The notes beneath the pieces were generated by a model that saw only the letters and a program-made list of their open reading frames with translations, was not told the DNA's origin and did not search any database. 64,000 nucleotides of DNA. It comes from Allodiplogaster sudhausi. Taxonomy: Eukaryota > Nematoda > Chromadorea > Rhabditida > Diplogasteridae. The stretch lies in NCBI GenBank assembly GCA_945643635.1, contig CALZFC010000139.1:20001-84000 (forward strand), in the 5' to 3' direction. Numbering within the stretch: the stretch's first letter is position 1; each line of letters starts with the position of its first letter. Below, piece after piece: positions 35,331 through 46,102 of this stretch. Both the position numbers and the translations under genes were made by a program.

Positions 35331-36364
35331 GGCGGATTGGGGAGACAATAGTGTGAGAATGCTTGGAAGAAAAGCGAGAATGCGAAAGGTATGCTACATA
35401 GTTCAAGGTGCCGCTGCATTCGCCGGCATCGCGCAGAAGATCTTTGCGCCAGTTTCCGGCAGCCGCACAATGTCCATGGAGTTGGTGTAAAGGTCCCAGA
35501 TGAGATCTCCGCGATGGCTACATTCGATTACTTTTTGCCGCTTGAAACGCCGTCCTGAATGGAACGAGCAGAGTAAGTATGAGATATCCACTTCACGTAG
35601 CGAGAAGACGAGAACAGTCTCGGCGCTCTGGCCTTGGGTGCATGTTCATTGAAAGTATGCAAAGACGTTGTGAACGGGGTCGGCTGTTGGGTCGAGGACA
35701 TAGCCAGCGGGCAGATAGCCGCTGACGTCATGGTACAGAACTTCAAGCGGTGGGCACGCTCTCACAAGTGCTTAAAGGAGAAAGAAATGGAACTTTCAAA
35801 CCTTTTCGTTTGAATAGGCTTCTAAGTGAGCTTAAAACAATGGAGAACCGCGTCTGCCATAACTCTTGTAATTTTCTCTTTTCAATACAAAACAGTACGA
35901 TTGATCGGATTCGAAACGTAGAGTGAACTACAGTACCGCTCAGCGGCCAGGGGTCTCGGCTGTAGCGGCTATAGCGGCCGCGAGCCAAAGAGGCCAAGCG
36001 AAATTAAGCCCTGTAACATTTTTGTTTTCAGAATTCATTGTTATTTTTGCCTTCAGGGCAATCTTCTGCATCCATTAAGCTCAAAAACGTTAGAAAATAA
36101 TGCATATTCAGCAAAATGGAAAATCTTGTGAATTTCGAGGTGCAGGAGCACTTCAATTCGTAGTGTGTGAACGTGTCATCGTTTCAGTGAAATTTATGAA
36201 TGCAGTTGCTTGAAGAATACAACTTTAAATTACAGTATCATACTTCATTTAGTATCCTTTTGTCTTATCAAGTGACTTTTAATGTTGCAAGTGAAAAAAG
36301 TGTGCCAAAAAAACCTTGCACAAAAAAAACAGGAAGAAATTGGCTCAAAAGGGGATCCGAACCT

Positions 36365-36415
36365 AGCGCTTCTGCTAATAGCGATGCTAGGCATACCAAT
36401 GCGCTAACCAACGAT
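36365..36415 (-). other. tRNA-like block in the left arm of the composite foldback
   Basis: On the minus strand it reads GTTAGCGCATTGGTATGCCT then, after a gap, GGTTCGGATCC, resembling pol III A and B boxes. It is the inverted counterpart of 38088-38138. No cloverleaf could be completed. Confidence 0.45.
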
Positions 36416-36488
36416 GGAAGCATTCGATTCCAAACAATTTTGGGAACATTTTGACGTTGGTTTTTAGAGCTAGATCTAAAGGCAGGCG

Positions 36489-37024
36489 TTAAAGGAGGTC
36501 TCCGACGAATAATTAACATATTATTTTTTAAGCATGGATCAGTTCGTCTCATCGTAAAACATAGATAGGGAAAGTTTGAATGAATTTCATCTTATCATTC
36601 CAGAATTATAGTCATTTTAAATATCTCGGGTAGAGAATTAGCTACTGTAGTTCTTAGCACCCTCCTATTTTGCTCGATCGCCAACTCCAGCCATTTTGAA
36701 AAAAAATGATGTGTGTATAGCAAAACCGGGGAAAGGAGAACACCCTTCTTGGAAGCGTGTATATTGGAGTGCAACCGACATCGGCCGGATTTTTCTCAAC
36801 AAGTCAGCACCCAATGAAATTTTTTGGCCACTTATTTCTGTGGAGAGAGTGCAAGGGCTGCAGCACTGAAATGAGAGGATCACAGCGTTCCCAAAACTTG
36901 ACGGGCAGAGAACTAGGAATATTTTTGCCAGTGGCCGCTAGAGTTCCTTCCGTGCGGGACACTTCATGGTTCAAATACCTATTTTGAATTGCTTGGCCAA
37001 ACATTCGCCGGAGACTTCCTTTAA
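36489..37024. mobile_element. TTAA-flanked MITE, 536 bp, same family as 12211-12687
   Basis: Left end TTAAAGGAGGTCTCCGACGA and reverse-complemented right end TTAAAGGAAGTCTCCGGCGA match the ends of the 12211-12687 element; both termini are TTAA. The right TTAA (37021-37024) is shared with the next element. Confidence 0.75.
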
Positions 37025-37099
37025 CTGACGTCTCAGTTTGCCTTCGCATTTAGCGATCCCCAATTTGAGCTCCCGTTTTGACTCTCCTCACTTTTCCTA

Positions 37100-37170
37100 G
37101 GCAAAACATTTGCGCCGGTTGAACCTGCGACACACAAGACAGCAAGCAAACGTGCAGCTTACTGCGCTAC
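37100..37170 (-). other. tRNA-like block (inner inverted copy)
   Basis: The minus strand reads GTAGCGCAGTAAGCTGC, then GTCGCAGGTTCAACC, similar to the plus-strand block at 37505-37600, including the downstream shared string ATGTTTTGCCTAG and AAAAGTGAG. The two form an inverted pair around the CT microsatellite. Confidence 0.45.
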
Positions 37171-37174
37171 TCTC

Positions 37175-37382
37175 TCCCTCTCTCCCTCTCTCCCTCTCTC
37201 CCTCTCTCCCTCTCTCTCTCTCCCTCCCTCTTTCTCCCTCGCCCTCTTTCTCTCTCTCTCCCTCTCTCTCTCCCTCTCCCTCTCCCTCTCCCTCTCCCTC
37301 TCCCTCTCCCTCTACCTCTCCCCTCCCTCTCTCCCTCTCCGTCTGCCTCTCCCTCTTTCTCTTTCTATCTCCCTCTCCCTCT
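37175..37382. repeat. CT-rich microsatellite with CCCTCT hexamer array
   Basis: A run of CTCCCTCT and, at about 37257-37330, a regular CTCCCT hexamer array. It sits at the centre of the inner palindrome. Confidence 0.9.
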
Positions 37383-37504
37383 ACCGAAACCCAAATACTG
37401 CAATCGCACTGACGCCAAGTAGAGCTCAAAGTGGGGATCGCTAAAAGCTAAAGGAAAGGGAGACGTCAGTTAACGATTGGCTTTAGCTCTTCAGAGTATG
37501 TCCT

Positions 37505-37600
37505 GCGGAGCGCAGTAAGTTGCGCGCTTGCCCGCAATTTTGAGCGTCGCATGTTCGAATCCCTACCGGGTCGAATGTTTTGCCTAGAAAAAGTGAGAGA
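37505..37600 (+). other. tRNA-like block in the composite foldback
   Basis: GAGCGCAGTAAGTTGCGCGC resembles an A box region and GCATGTTCGAATCCC a B box, followed by ATGTTTTGCCTAGAAAAAG. It looks like a tRNA-derived SINE head rather than a working tRNA. Confidence 0.45.
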
Positions 37601-37667
37601 CAAGATTGGAGCTCAAAGTGGAGGATTGTTCAAAGCGAAGCAAAGAGAGGACAAATCAAGACGTTCC

Positions 37668-37669
<2 letters not shown>

Positions 37670-37705
<36 letters not shown>

Positions 37706-37750
37706 TGAGAGAGAGAGAGAGAGTGTGTGAAAGAGTGAGAGAGAGAGAAA
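37670..37750. repeat. GA microsatellite inside the composite foldback
   Basis: GAGAGA with short interruptions (AAACT, GTGTGTGAAAGAGT). Confidence 0.9.
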
Positions 37751-37811
37751 TTGAATTTGATAATTGGGTGGCTGACCGACTGTCAAGGTCTGCTTAGGAA
37801 GGGAGAAGTGC

Positions 37812-37882
37812 TTGGTGAGGCTCAGTGGTTAAAGTGCTTGTCAGTTGTTTTGTGTGTCACAGGTTCGAACCCCAATCGCAGT
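37812..37882 (+). other. tRNA-like block, best box match of the group
   Basis: GGTGAGGCTCAGTGGTTAAA matches an A-box region and ACAGGTTCGAACCCC is a near-ideal B box, 45 nt apart. The segment between does not form an anticodon arm with a convincing acceptor stem, so it is a tRNA pseudogene or SINE head. Confidence 0.5.
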
Positions 37883-38087
37883 AAACGCTTCTGCGCTTTT
37901 GGATTTCATAACTGGAAAAGTTCCTTTGAAAAAATATTCCGATGCTATAAGAGGCTTTGTTTTCAAAATTGAAATCTGCCAATTTACAGAACACTACGGA
38001 AGGCATGGAATTTTCGTGGGATTGACTCTTACAGCTCTAAAAACCAACGTCAAATGTTCCCAAAATTGTTTGGAATCGAATGCTTCC

Positions 38088-38138
38088 ATCGTTGGTTAGC
38101 GCATTGGTATGCCTAGCAGAAGGGCTAGGTTCGGATCC
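38088..38138 (+). other. tRNA-like block in the right arm of the composite foldback
   Basis: GTTAGCGCATTGGTATGCCT followed by CTAGGTTCGGATCC; inverted counterpart of 36365-36415. Confidence 0.45.
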
Positions 38139-41066
38139 TCTTTTGAGCCAATTTCTTAATGTTTTTTTTTGCAAGGTTTTTTTTGCCACACTTTTTTCAC
38201 CAACATTAAAAGTCACTTGATAAGACAAAAGAATACTAAATGAAGTATGATACTGTAATTTAAAGTTGTATTCTTCAAGCAACTGCATTCATAAATTTCA
38301 CTGAAACGATGACACGTTCACACACTACGAATTGAAGTGCTCCTGCACCTCGAAATTCACAAGATTTTCCATTTTGCTGAATATGCATTATTTTCTAATG
38401 TTTTTGATCTTAATGGATGCAGAAGATTGCCCTGAAGGCAAAAATAACAATGAATTCTGAAAACAAAAATGTTACAGGGCTTAATTTCGCTTGGCCTCTT
38501 TGGCACGCGGCCGCTATAGCCGCTATAGCCGAGACCCCTGGCCGCTGAGCGGTACTGTATCTTTCTCTCACTTTAGAATCTAATGAACCCAAATTTAGCT
38601 TGCACTTTCTCGTAGATCTCACCAGACACTGCTAAATTTTGAAAAGAAAACTACAAGACTTACGTATCACGCACGAGATAGCCCTACTGGCGTTCGTGTT
38701 CACCACCATCTGTCCGCCAGAGTAGAGATGGTAAGAACCTTGCGATTGAAATGGAATAAGAATAGTGCCATTATAGAAGTAGTCCGGATCCGGACCCTGT
38801 AAAGAGAATGGCGTGAACAAGTCAAGTTCTCCTAGAAGTTTCAGATGAAGCCAACTATGACTGGAGGGAAGACGTCAATCTTCTGTGCCCAGAAGGTGCT
38901 TGTGGGCAGCCAACATGCGTATCATTTGAGCCCGTCGGCGGTGCAATAGAAAGCGGCAGTGGCGGGTGAATTGAGGTACTGCTCTACACCCGGGAGCGGC
39001 GTGAGCGGAGTCGTGAACTCATCAGTCGCATAGCATGCTGAAATGAAGAAATAATCCATTTGGAAGGGACAACAGACAGAGACAATGTGGTTGGCCAACA
39101 CAGTAATCGGCCACGGCCGGGCCACTGTGCATCTCTGGACATGTCACCACTTTGTTCGTGTACATGATTGATTGTCTTGTGTTTCTTCCAGATTTTCATT
39201 ATTTTTAAGAAAAAGTTGGTCCATAAATGGTTAAGAAAGACTCGAAAAATTGATGGTAAAAGAAAAACTTGTAAACTACGGAAGCATTAGACATTACTTT
39301 AGACATGCTATAAATGGTAATTGCTACATACATCAAGTCACTTAAATTTAGTGAACAATTTGCTATAAAATCGTTGAGCACTTTTTTATATAAAAAAAGT
39401 AAAGTTAATCTAAAAATCGGAAAGGTGGGCCGAAAATTATTGCCCGACAATATTTGGCCCACTTAGAACCTTGTGGCTTGCCGCAGGTGATGTAAATGTC
39501 GTCGCCAACCTAGTACCTGGGCGTCTCGTCGTTGCTCCTCCAGAAGCCATTGGGAGTGCACGTGAGTGAGTGGACTTGCTCGAGGAGGCCGAATGGGAAC
39601 GGCAGAATCGTTCCCTTTTAAAGGAAAGAGATTAAAGAGCCTGATATCGTAGATTTAACCAGATACATACCTGCATATACTATTAATTAAACTAGGAAAC
39701 TAACTCTCAAATGTCTTTCCATCGAGCATTTACAATACGAAAAAATTTAACGGAAGTAATCAATTAATCATTCGTGTGCAAATCATTATAATATCCTTTT
39801 TACCGCAGCATTTGTATGAAATGGTGATACTAATAGAGAATATACGGTATACTATTTTACTGATCGATCAAGGCCAGATACATTGTTTCAACGATTTGTT
39901 TCCGAAATGCTGTTTTTGTTGTTGTTGTTGTTGTTGTTCTAACCATCATGCAATGATAAACGTATTTACCTCTCCGTATGCGCCGCTCGCAGTAACTGAT
40001 GGGGCTAGATCCGCGTACCTCACCCCCACAATAGTAATGAGGTGGGCACTCGTAATAGGGTGCCATTGTGTATGTGCATTCGTTGCAACCTGAAAAGGTG
40101 CTTGATTGCTCCTACTCAATCGGTATCTAACTGATGATATCGCAACTTACGTGGAAGGTCCTTGCAGTTGAGCATGGTCGTCGTGATGACCTTGTTGTTC
40201 GCGTAGTACTGACCGTTTTTTAAAATTCACCTTGTCCGCAGTCAGCCACGAGAGACCGCTCTTGTACTGCACATAGATTTGCTTTTTTATTAATGTTAAA
40301 TTTTGCAAAATATAATTTGGAGAATAATTCAAAGTGATTGCAGTGGAGTCGTACTGCATCCATGTGTACATACTACACTCTCCCTCACACGCCCTCTTCA
40401 CCACTTTCTGTTTATTAGACTCTTGCCTATATGCTTTTATCGACTTCAGCAGAGCTTTCGAAACATTCCCTTTGGCGCATCTTATTTATTATCTTTCTCA
40501 TATAGGCATATCGGCTTGTCTTCTGCGATTTTTCTATTCATTCCTACGAACATAGCTGATATATCCCATTCATGCAGCTTCAGATTTTTACCTCATTTTC
40601 AATGGTGCGAACCAGAAAACGTATCTCGGCCGTGGCTAATACGATTTTGTGGAATGTATCCTTCCTGGATTCCACTTTACGACATTTGTATGTTGTATCC
40701 ATTTTAACGATGACTCCTTTGGATGCAATTGATTCGTTGTCTATTATATGAATGGTGCCTTTCTATCTCGATCGCCAATCATGAATATTGGGTATCATCT
40801 TCCACTGCCTTTTTGCTGCGAGATAGCATTACCTATTGCAAATATCTTCATTTAGAGATTTCCAATGAGGCCGAACTCACACCTAGTAAGCACATTCGGA
40901 ACATTGCTGGGAAAGTGTCTGCTAGGTGTGCATTCATACAACATTCGCTCATTTAGAACTCGAAATCTTGATATCATGTTGCTAATATGCGATGAGTGGA
41001 TCCACTCCTCTGTCATGGGCTGCGTGCCCTTATTGCCGAAAAAAAAATAAGTAGGTCGAATATCGG

Positions 41067-41365
41067 GGTGAAGCGTTATTGCTGATTTGGAAAAGGGGGT
41101 GAAGCGTTATTGCCGATTTGTAAAACGGGGTGAAGCGTTATTGCCGATTTGGAAAAGGGGGTGAAGCATTATTGCCGATTTGGAAATGCGGCTCCCGAAT
41201 ATGTTGATCAGTCTCTGAAGACATAGCCCAGAGACGAATTTTTGCTCTTATTGCCGATTGACCTCATGTAGCGTTATTGCCGATTTGGAAAAGGAGGTGA
41301 AGCGTTATTGCCGATTTAGAAAACGAAGTGAAGCGCTATTGCCGATTTAGAAAACGGGGTGAAGC
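41067..41365. repeat. 31-bp tandem array, left terminus of the MULE-like element
   Basis: Several copies of a unit reading GGGGTGAAGCGTTATTGCCG followed by ATTTGGAAAAG, with variants at single positions and a 90-bp interruption near 41190-41270. Confidence 0.9.
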
Positions 41366-41667
41366 GCTATTAAACGTGAAGCAAATAAACGTGAGGCGGT
41401 GCTTAACACCGGCATCCCCATCCGCAAGTACGAGATACTTCTCGACGAGATGGGAAGGAAGCACACGACGGGCAAGGATCACTGAAGATTTCCACATCGC
41501 ACTCAACGTCTCTCTTTCTATTATTATGTATACATACAATCTACGAATGTCTCTCTTTCTATTAATATATATATATACATTCTGTGAATGTCATTAATAA
41601 ATCTTTCTACAAGTTGAGATACAGATTACACCTAAACACCTTGAGTAGTAATCTGCAAGGCCTCCCC

Positions 41668-41835
41668 CATTTTCCAAATCGGCAATAGCGCTTCACCCCG
41701 TTTTCTAAATCGGCAATAGCGCTTCACCCCGTTTTCTAAATCGGCAATAGCGCTTCACCCCGTTTTCTAAATCGGCAATAACGCTTCACCCCCTTTTCCA
41801 AATCGGCAATAACGCTTCACCCCGATATTTGACCT
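41668..41835. repeat. 31-bp tandem array, inverted, internal
   Basis: About five copies of the unit in reverse orientation (AAATCGGCAATAGCGCTTCA with CCCCGTTTTCT), ending in a copy of the element terminus at about 41820-41870. Confidence 0.9.
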
Positions 41836-41948
41836 ACTAATTTTTTTTTCGGCAATAAGGGCACGCAGTTAAATTTCACGCGCCAAGAACAAGTAAAGTT
41901 TTTTGCATATATTTGCATGTACATACATGTTCACATGTATATACAGGT

Positions 41949-42673
41949 ACGCATCCGACACATTCCTCGACATCGAAAGCATCGACAAGAAGTTCCGAAT
42001 GCCAATCGACGATCCTCAAGAGTGCTTCATGTGGCAAGACGAGCAAAGTGAGATGGCTGTCTTTGCATCGAAGCGGGTGCTCAAGCTTGTTCGGCACTAC
42101 AATGCCGAGTCATTCATTGCAGACCGCAACTTCAAGTAACCTCGTGTTCTGCCTTTCTTGACTACTTCAGCGTCAGAATTTTGTACACATATATATGATT
42201 CCGTGTAACTTGAAAAAAAAAATTCGTTTTGTTTTCAGAAGCAGTGGTTGGCTTTTCCCGACAGCCTGACCAACAAGTTCGGCCAAGTTGCAAATCGGAC
42301 CTCCAATGCCGCCGAGAGCTATTTCTCGTTAGAATTTTAGTCACTAATAATAAGTTTGTAATAGACAAAAAGCTATTTAAGTGGACTTGGTCGCAGTCTC
42401 AACCACGGCCGTCTCCCTCATCTTATCGACTTGGTCGAATACATCCAGGACAAGGAGTTGGCGTCTTATCTTCAACTGGAAGGCGCACGCAAAGACCCTT
42501 CGGCGCATGATCGATGGATTTCCAAGCACTCGCGAGAGCAACGCGCAGCAGCATCGGCCAGAATGAACACCCTGAAGGACCGAATGAACACCGGCATCCC
42601 CATCCGCAAGTACGAGATACTTGCATATCTCGACGAGATGGGAAGGAAGCACACGACGGGCAAGGATCACTGA
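41949..42673 (+). pseudogene. C-terminal remnant of a MULE-type transposase
   Basis: Three blocks: 41949-42139 (TFLDIESIDKKFRMP, MWQDEQSEMAVFA), 42238-42332 (QWLAFPDSLTNKFGQVANRT, NAAESYFS) and 42397-42673 (SLNHGRLPHLIDLVEYIQDK, ending GRKHTTGKDH and TGA). The pattern R-T-[SN]-N-A-x-E followed by a short segment, then SLN with H-x-L-I, resembles the C-terminal region of MULE/FLYWCH-associated transposases. The catalytic DDE core is not seen, and the phase from block 1 to block 2 does not agree, so it is defective. A shortened second copy of the final block is at 41398-41485. Confidence 0.6.
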
Positions 42674-42845
42674 AGATTTTCACATCGCACTCAACGTCTC
42701 TCTTTCTATTATTATGTATACATACAATCTACGAATGTCTCTCTTTCTATTAATATATATACATTCTGTGAATGTCATTAATAAATCTTTCTACAAGTTG
42801 AGATACAGATTACACCTAAACACCTTGAGTAGTAATCTGCAATGC

Positions 42846-43033
42846 CTCCCCCATTTTCCAAATCGGCAATAACGCTTCACCCCCTTTTCCAAATCGGCAA
42901 TAGCGCTTCACCCCGTTTTCTAAATCGGCAATAACGCTTAACCCCCTTTTCCAAATCGGCAATAACGCTTCACCCCCTATTCCAAATCGGCAATAACGCT
43001 TCACCCCCTTTTCCAAATCGGCAATAACGCTAC
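42846..43033. repeat. 31-bp tandem array, inverted, right terminus
   Basis: About six copies of the unit in reverse orientation (AAATCGGCAATAACGCTTCA, CCCCCTTTTCC), next to the right end of the element. Confidence 0.9.
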
Positions 43034-43654
43034 ATGAGGTCAATCGGCAATAAGAGCACGCAGCCTCTGTCATGCACGTCAAGTCTCTCGAAAAAGTGCA
43101 GCGTAGCTTAACGCGTTCTATTTTTGAACATGTAAAGATGCTTTTACCGTAAAGCCAACACTTGTATCCCTCCGTCTTCTATCTTTTGAGCATCGTAGAT
43201 GTGCTAACACTTTTAAAGTTATGTGTAAACGTATGTAAACTCTCCCCTCCACTCTCTGCATTATTTCGGGTTGTTAGACACTGGAACTCTCTATCAGAGC
43301 AAATTATTTCAACCAACTCTCTTTGGTGTTTCTGGACCGTACCAACACCTTAGAATAATTTCTTTGTTTTTTCTCTCTATCTTATCTCTTTCAATTGTTT
43401 TAGCCACCTCGTTGAACACATGATTTCGTACATATTTTCCAACTCTGTCTGATACTTAAATCAGTGCGATAATCAAATAATGGCTGACAACTGGCTGAGA
43501 CCAGGGTTGCACGCACGACACGACACAGGCGTTCTCGCGGAGATTGCTCGGATTACAAGTAGCGCCGGTCTGACAGTTGGCGCTGCCATAAGTGCCCGTG
43601 GCTGCCGGGAGCGGCGGACACGAACAGGATTCTGGATAAAGTTCTATTTTTTTG

Positions 43655-43945
43655 ACATACCTTAGGTAACATATCTCTGGTAATCTTAGGTATTCTTGAC
43701 TTTCCATGGTCAAGTAATCATGACTTACACTAGGCATTTTAGGGATTCTTGATTTACCATAGGTACATATCTTTGGTAGCCTTATCTTACCTTAGGTTTC
43801 TTACATATGTCTTCTTGAATTACCTTTGGTATCTTAGGTCGTATTTACTTACCGTAGGTATCCCTGGTATTTTTGACTTACCTTTTGGTTAGGTATCTTA
43901 GGTATTCTTGACTTACCTTATATACCATATGGTTAGGTATGGTAG
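43655..43945. repeat. Degenerate tandem repeat around a TTACCTTAGGTATC core
   Basis: The words CTTGACTTACC, TTAGGTATTCTTGACTT and ATCTTAGGT recur at irregular spacing over about 290 bp. It lies just upstream of the first recognised exon of the degenerate minus-strand gene. Confidence 0.75.
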
Positions 43946-44846
43946 AATAAATAAAAAAAATATATAATAACCTACGGAGCATAAATTCGGTTTCTACAGC
44001 AGAAAGATGCTTACATATCTTTCTACTGAAGAACACAACACTCTCGTAATGAAACATCAAGTAAAAGTTATAAAATTAACACGAATAAACAAAGAATTGT
44101 ATTTAAAAGCGACTAGTTGTCGAGGGCAAACAAGTTCAGTTGCCTCCAAAAAATTAACTAGGCCGAGCATGTTTCAAATTCCACTGGTTCTTTGTTGATA
44201 GTTGTGTCACATTTAAAAGTGCATCATCTTTTGTCTCTGCCATGCAATAGTGTGTAAAAGTGAGAGACGAAAAAGTGTAAAAGAAAGTAAGCAGCCTTCT
44301 ACACACTTTTGCCCTCTCACTTTAGCACACTATCTTGTTCCGCAAGTCCAAACGTAAACGAACTTTCAACATTGATACGGTTTGTATCATGAACAAAGTT
44401 TGAAGGAAACTTTACTCATCTTTCCCATTTTCCATACTAAAACGCCCAAAAGATGCTTGAAGTTCTGATTATTGTTGACTCAGGTTTCAACAAAAGTTCG
44501 TTTTACTTTTCTTCCTAGATTAATAGCACGGCTGGTGTCTTGACTACTTGATCTGGTGTCCGAGACGGAAGCCAAATAGAACTTTATTTTCATTCACGCC
44601 TCAAAGCGTGAAGAAAAGATCATTATTAAACCCCCGAAGCATGGGAAGTGAGGGTTTCATAAGTTTTATAAGACTTTGAAAAAGTTATTAAAAAATTGTC
44701 TACGCCTACAATAGTGTTATACATTACATCGTGCAACACTTTATAGGCCGTGAAATGTATGCCGACACATGCACGATTCACAACCGGACGCAAACCGCCA
44801 ATTTGAAATTGTCCGGGAAGATGCTTGCTTTACGATCTTGGCAAAT

Positions 44847-44930
44847 TTAAAGGATCACATTGCTTAAACCTATCGTACTATAAGATCGGCCATTTCGTGT
44901 TAGGAGTTACCGGGTTTAAACCTCCTTTAA
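44847..44930. mobile_element. TTAA-flanked MITE-like element, 84 bp
   Basis: Starts TTAAAGGATCAC and ends CCTCCTTTAA. Short inverted ends with TTAA at both termini. Confidence 0.5.
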
Positions 44931-44990
44931 GTTAGGCTTGCGCAATAAATATGCTTTTATGAGATTTGTAAAAAAAACCTAATAAAAAAT

Positions 44991-45086
44991 TTTTGACTTT
45001 AACCATGGGGCCATAGAGTGCCCTAATACTAACTTTTTGACTTTAACCCAGGGGCCATAGAGGGCCCTAATACAAACTTTTGATTT
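44991..45086. repeat. Two tandem copies of a 50-bp unit
   Basis: TTTTTGACTTTAACC, GGGGCCATAGAG and GCCCTAATAC occur twice, with a few substitutions. Confidence 0.85.
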
Positions 45087-46102
45087 CCTGATTAAGTCCC
45101 CAAAATATGCAAATTTATGCAAATTAGGTTCACAAAATTCTTCCCCAGACTTTCCTCTACAAAGAATGCTCATTTAGGTGTAGTCTTCCATATTTTTCTG
45201 ACTACGGCCACTTTTCTGTCGCTTGCATATTCAGGCAAAAAGAGTTTACGCCGAATATAATGTGAAGATCCAAGAATTTAAAGTAGCTACCTCCATTTTT
45301 GTGTGTCAGGACATGTTGAATAAGATGTTATGTACCACTAAAACAAATATCGCGAATGAAGCCATATATGTATGTAGCTAGGTTAAAGGGGATTTTCCAG
45401 GTAGGCCGCATATCGAAGCGTCCCCATAGCCCAATTCTCTGCCGAACATTGTAAAGTTCCCGAAGGTGAATCCTCATGAAATGCAGTTTCTAGAGGTAAG
45501 AAATGACGCTCTTTCAGATGGTTATGGTTTCATCGCACAGAAATCACTGCTAAGTTATATAACGACACTGCCAATAATAAAAGTACTCATTTCGACCGTT
45601 TAATGAAACTTTTATGAAAAACATATCTATATCCTTTTTATGCGCCCTATGATTGCAAATACAACAGTACTTTCTAAATTTAATTTTGTTAAGTTTTACC
45701 AACTTTACGGTCAGTCGAATATTTTCGATAAATCTATGCATACTGTTATACCTTCAAATTAATTTTTGAAAAAAAAAATGTTTTTTTTATAAGCTCTCAT
45801 GATGCTACACAAGCACCATAAGAGAAATTAAAATTAAACAAAAAATATTTTTGGTCCCCTCCACCTCATGGTTGAGTAAGACAGGCTCACTTAATATATG
45901 GCAATTTTATTTGCGCCATTGTGGAGATATACTCCGGAGAGCAGGGTCTCCCTGCATTTTGTTCTTTGTATGTTGAGCCAATTCATTTATTTATTGTATA
46001 ACTGTAGTCAATTTAAAAAAAAAACTAATAATTTACGAGAAAAGCCTGATGACTAGTGATCGCGTGAAATTTCACAAAAAGAATTGACAAACATGCTTTA
46101 AA

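Larger units (their letters stand above)
37021..37473. mobile_element. TTAA-flanked element with CTGACGTCTC inverted ends
   Basis: Begins TTAACTGACGTCTC and ends GAGACGTCAGTTAA. Arms continue inward imperfectly: TTTAGCGATCCCC with GAGCTC at 37049-37072 against GAGCTC with GGGGATCGCTAAA at 37422-37446. The centre is a CT microsatellite (37175-37382). Confidence 0.7.
35931..38557. mobile_element. TA-flanked composite foldback element, 2.6 kb, nested palindrome
   Basis: Outer arms (about 35931-36470 and 38034-38557) are inverted copies of roughly 530 bp ending CAGTACC and GGTACTG with TA on each side, as in the 22899-23702 element but with a different interior. Each arm includes a tRNA-like block. 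Between the arms lie two abutting TTAA elements (36489-37024 and 37021-37473), an inner inverted pair and CT/GA microsatellites. No coding capacity was found. The element lies in an intron of the degenerate minus-strand gene. Confidence 0.8.
41018..43065. mobile_element. MULE-like transposon, 2048 bp, 9-bp target duplication, terminal tandem arrays
   Basis: TCTGTCATG is present at 41009-41017 and again at 43066-43074, giving a perfect 9-bp target duplication, the size typical of Mutator-like elements. The element begins GGCTGCGTGCCCTTATTGCC and ends with its near-perfect reverse complement (TATTGCCG, GCTCTTA, GCACGCAGCC). Internally the ends are arrays of a 31-bp unit containing GAAGCGTTATTGCCGATTTG: plus orientation at 41067-41365, inverted at 41668-41835 and 42846-43033. 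An internal pair of termini at 41818-41875 shows a nested or duplicated structure, with a 270-bp direct repeat (41398-41670 and 42588-42860). It carries remnants of a transposase (separate entry). Confidence 0.85.
35403..43631 (-). pseudogene. Degenerate cysteine-rich, probably secreted gene broken by two mobile elements
   Basis: Supported exons 5' to 3': 43631-43502 (CSCPPLPAATGTYG, CQTGATCNPS), about 40270-40146 (WLTADK, then MLNCKDLP), 40089-39970 (CNECTYTMAPYYECPP, SYCERRIR), 39614-39470 (LTCTPNGFWRSNDE, DDIYITCGK), 39037-38932 (ACYATDEF, AAFYCTADG), 38796-38664 (YFYNGTILIPF, GGQMVVNTN) and 35740-35403 (LYHDVSGYLPAGY, ECSHRGDLIW, KIFCAMP). Paired cysteines with xFW and YITC are sushi-like in places. 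Lesions: in-frame TAG in the 39614-39470 exon after ETPRY; in-frame TGA at 35648-35646; a one-base frame change at an A-run near 40215; no visible donor after 39037-38932. A MULE element (41018-43065) and a foldback (35931-38557) lie in its introns. Grouping into one gene is inferred from order and matching phases. Confidence 0.55.
43970..46100. other. Intergenic, no supported gene
   Basis: AT-rich sequence with only short open frames. A hairpin-like pair GTGTAAAAGTGAGAGA / CTCTCACTTTAGCACAC occurs near 44255-44330. Otherwise nothing is recognised apart from the repeats listed separately. Confidence 0.45.

Noticed and set aside
36200..36552. Open frames on both strands within the foldback arms (also 38037-38288)
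   Set aside because: Mirror-image translations of the inverted arms of a non-coding element; no coding bias.
37097..37429. 110-codon and 100-codon open frames
   Set aside because: CT/GA hexamer array at the centre of a palindrome; repeat-derived.
41067..43033. CRISPR-like array of regularly spaced repeats
   Set aside because: The units are contiguous tandem repeats without unique spacers, lie inside transposon ends, and the genome is eukaryotic.
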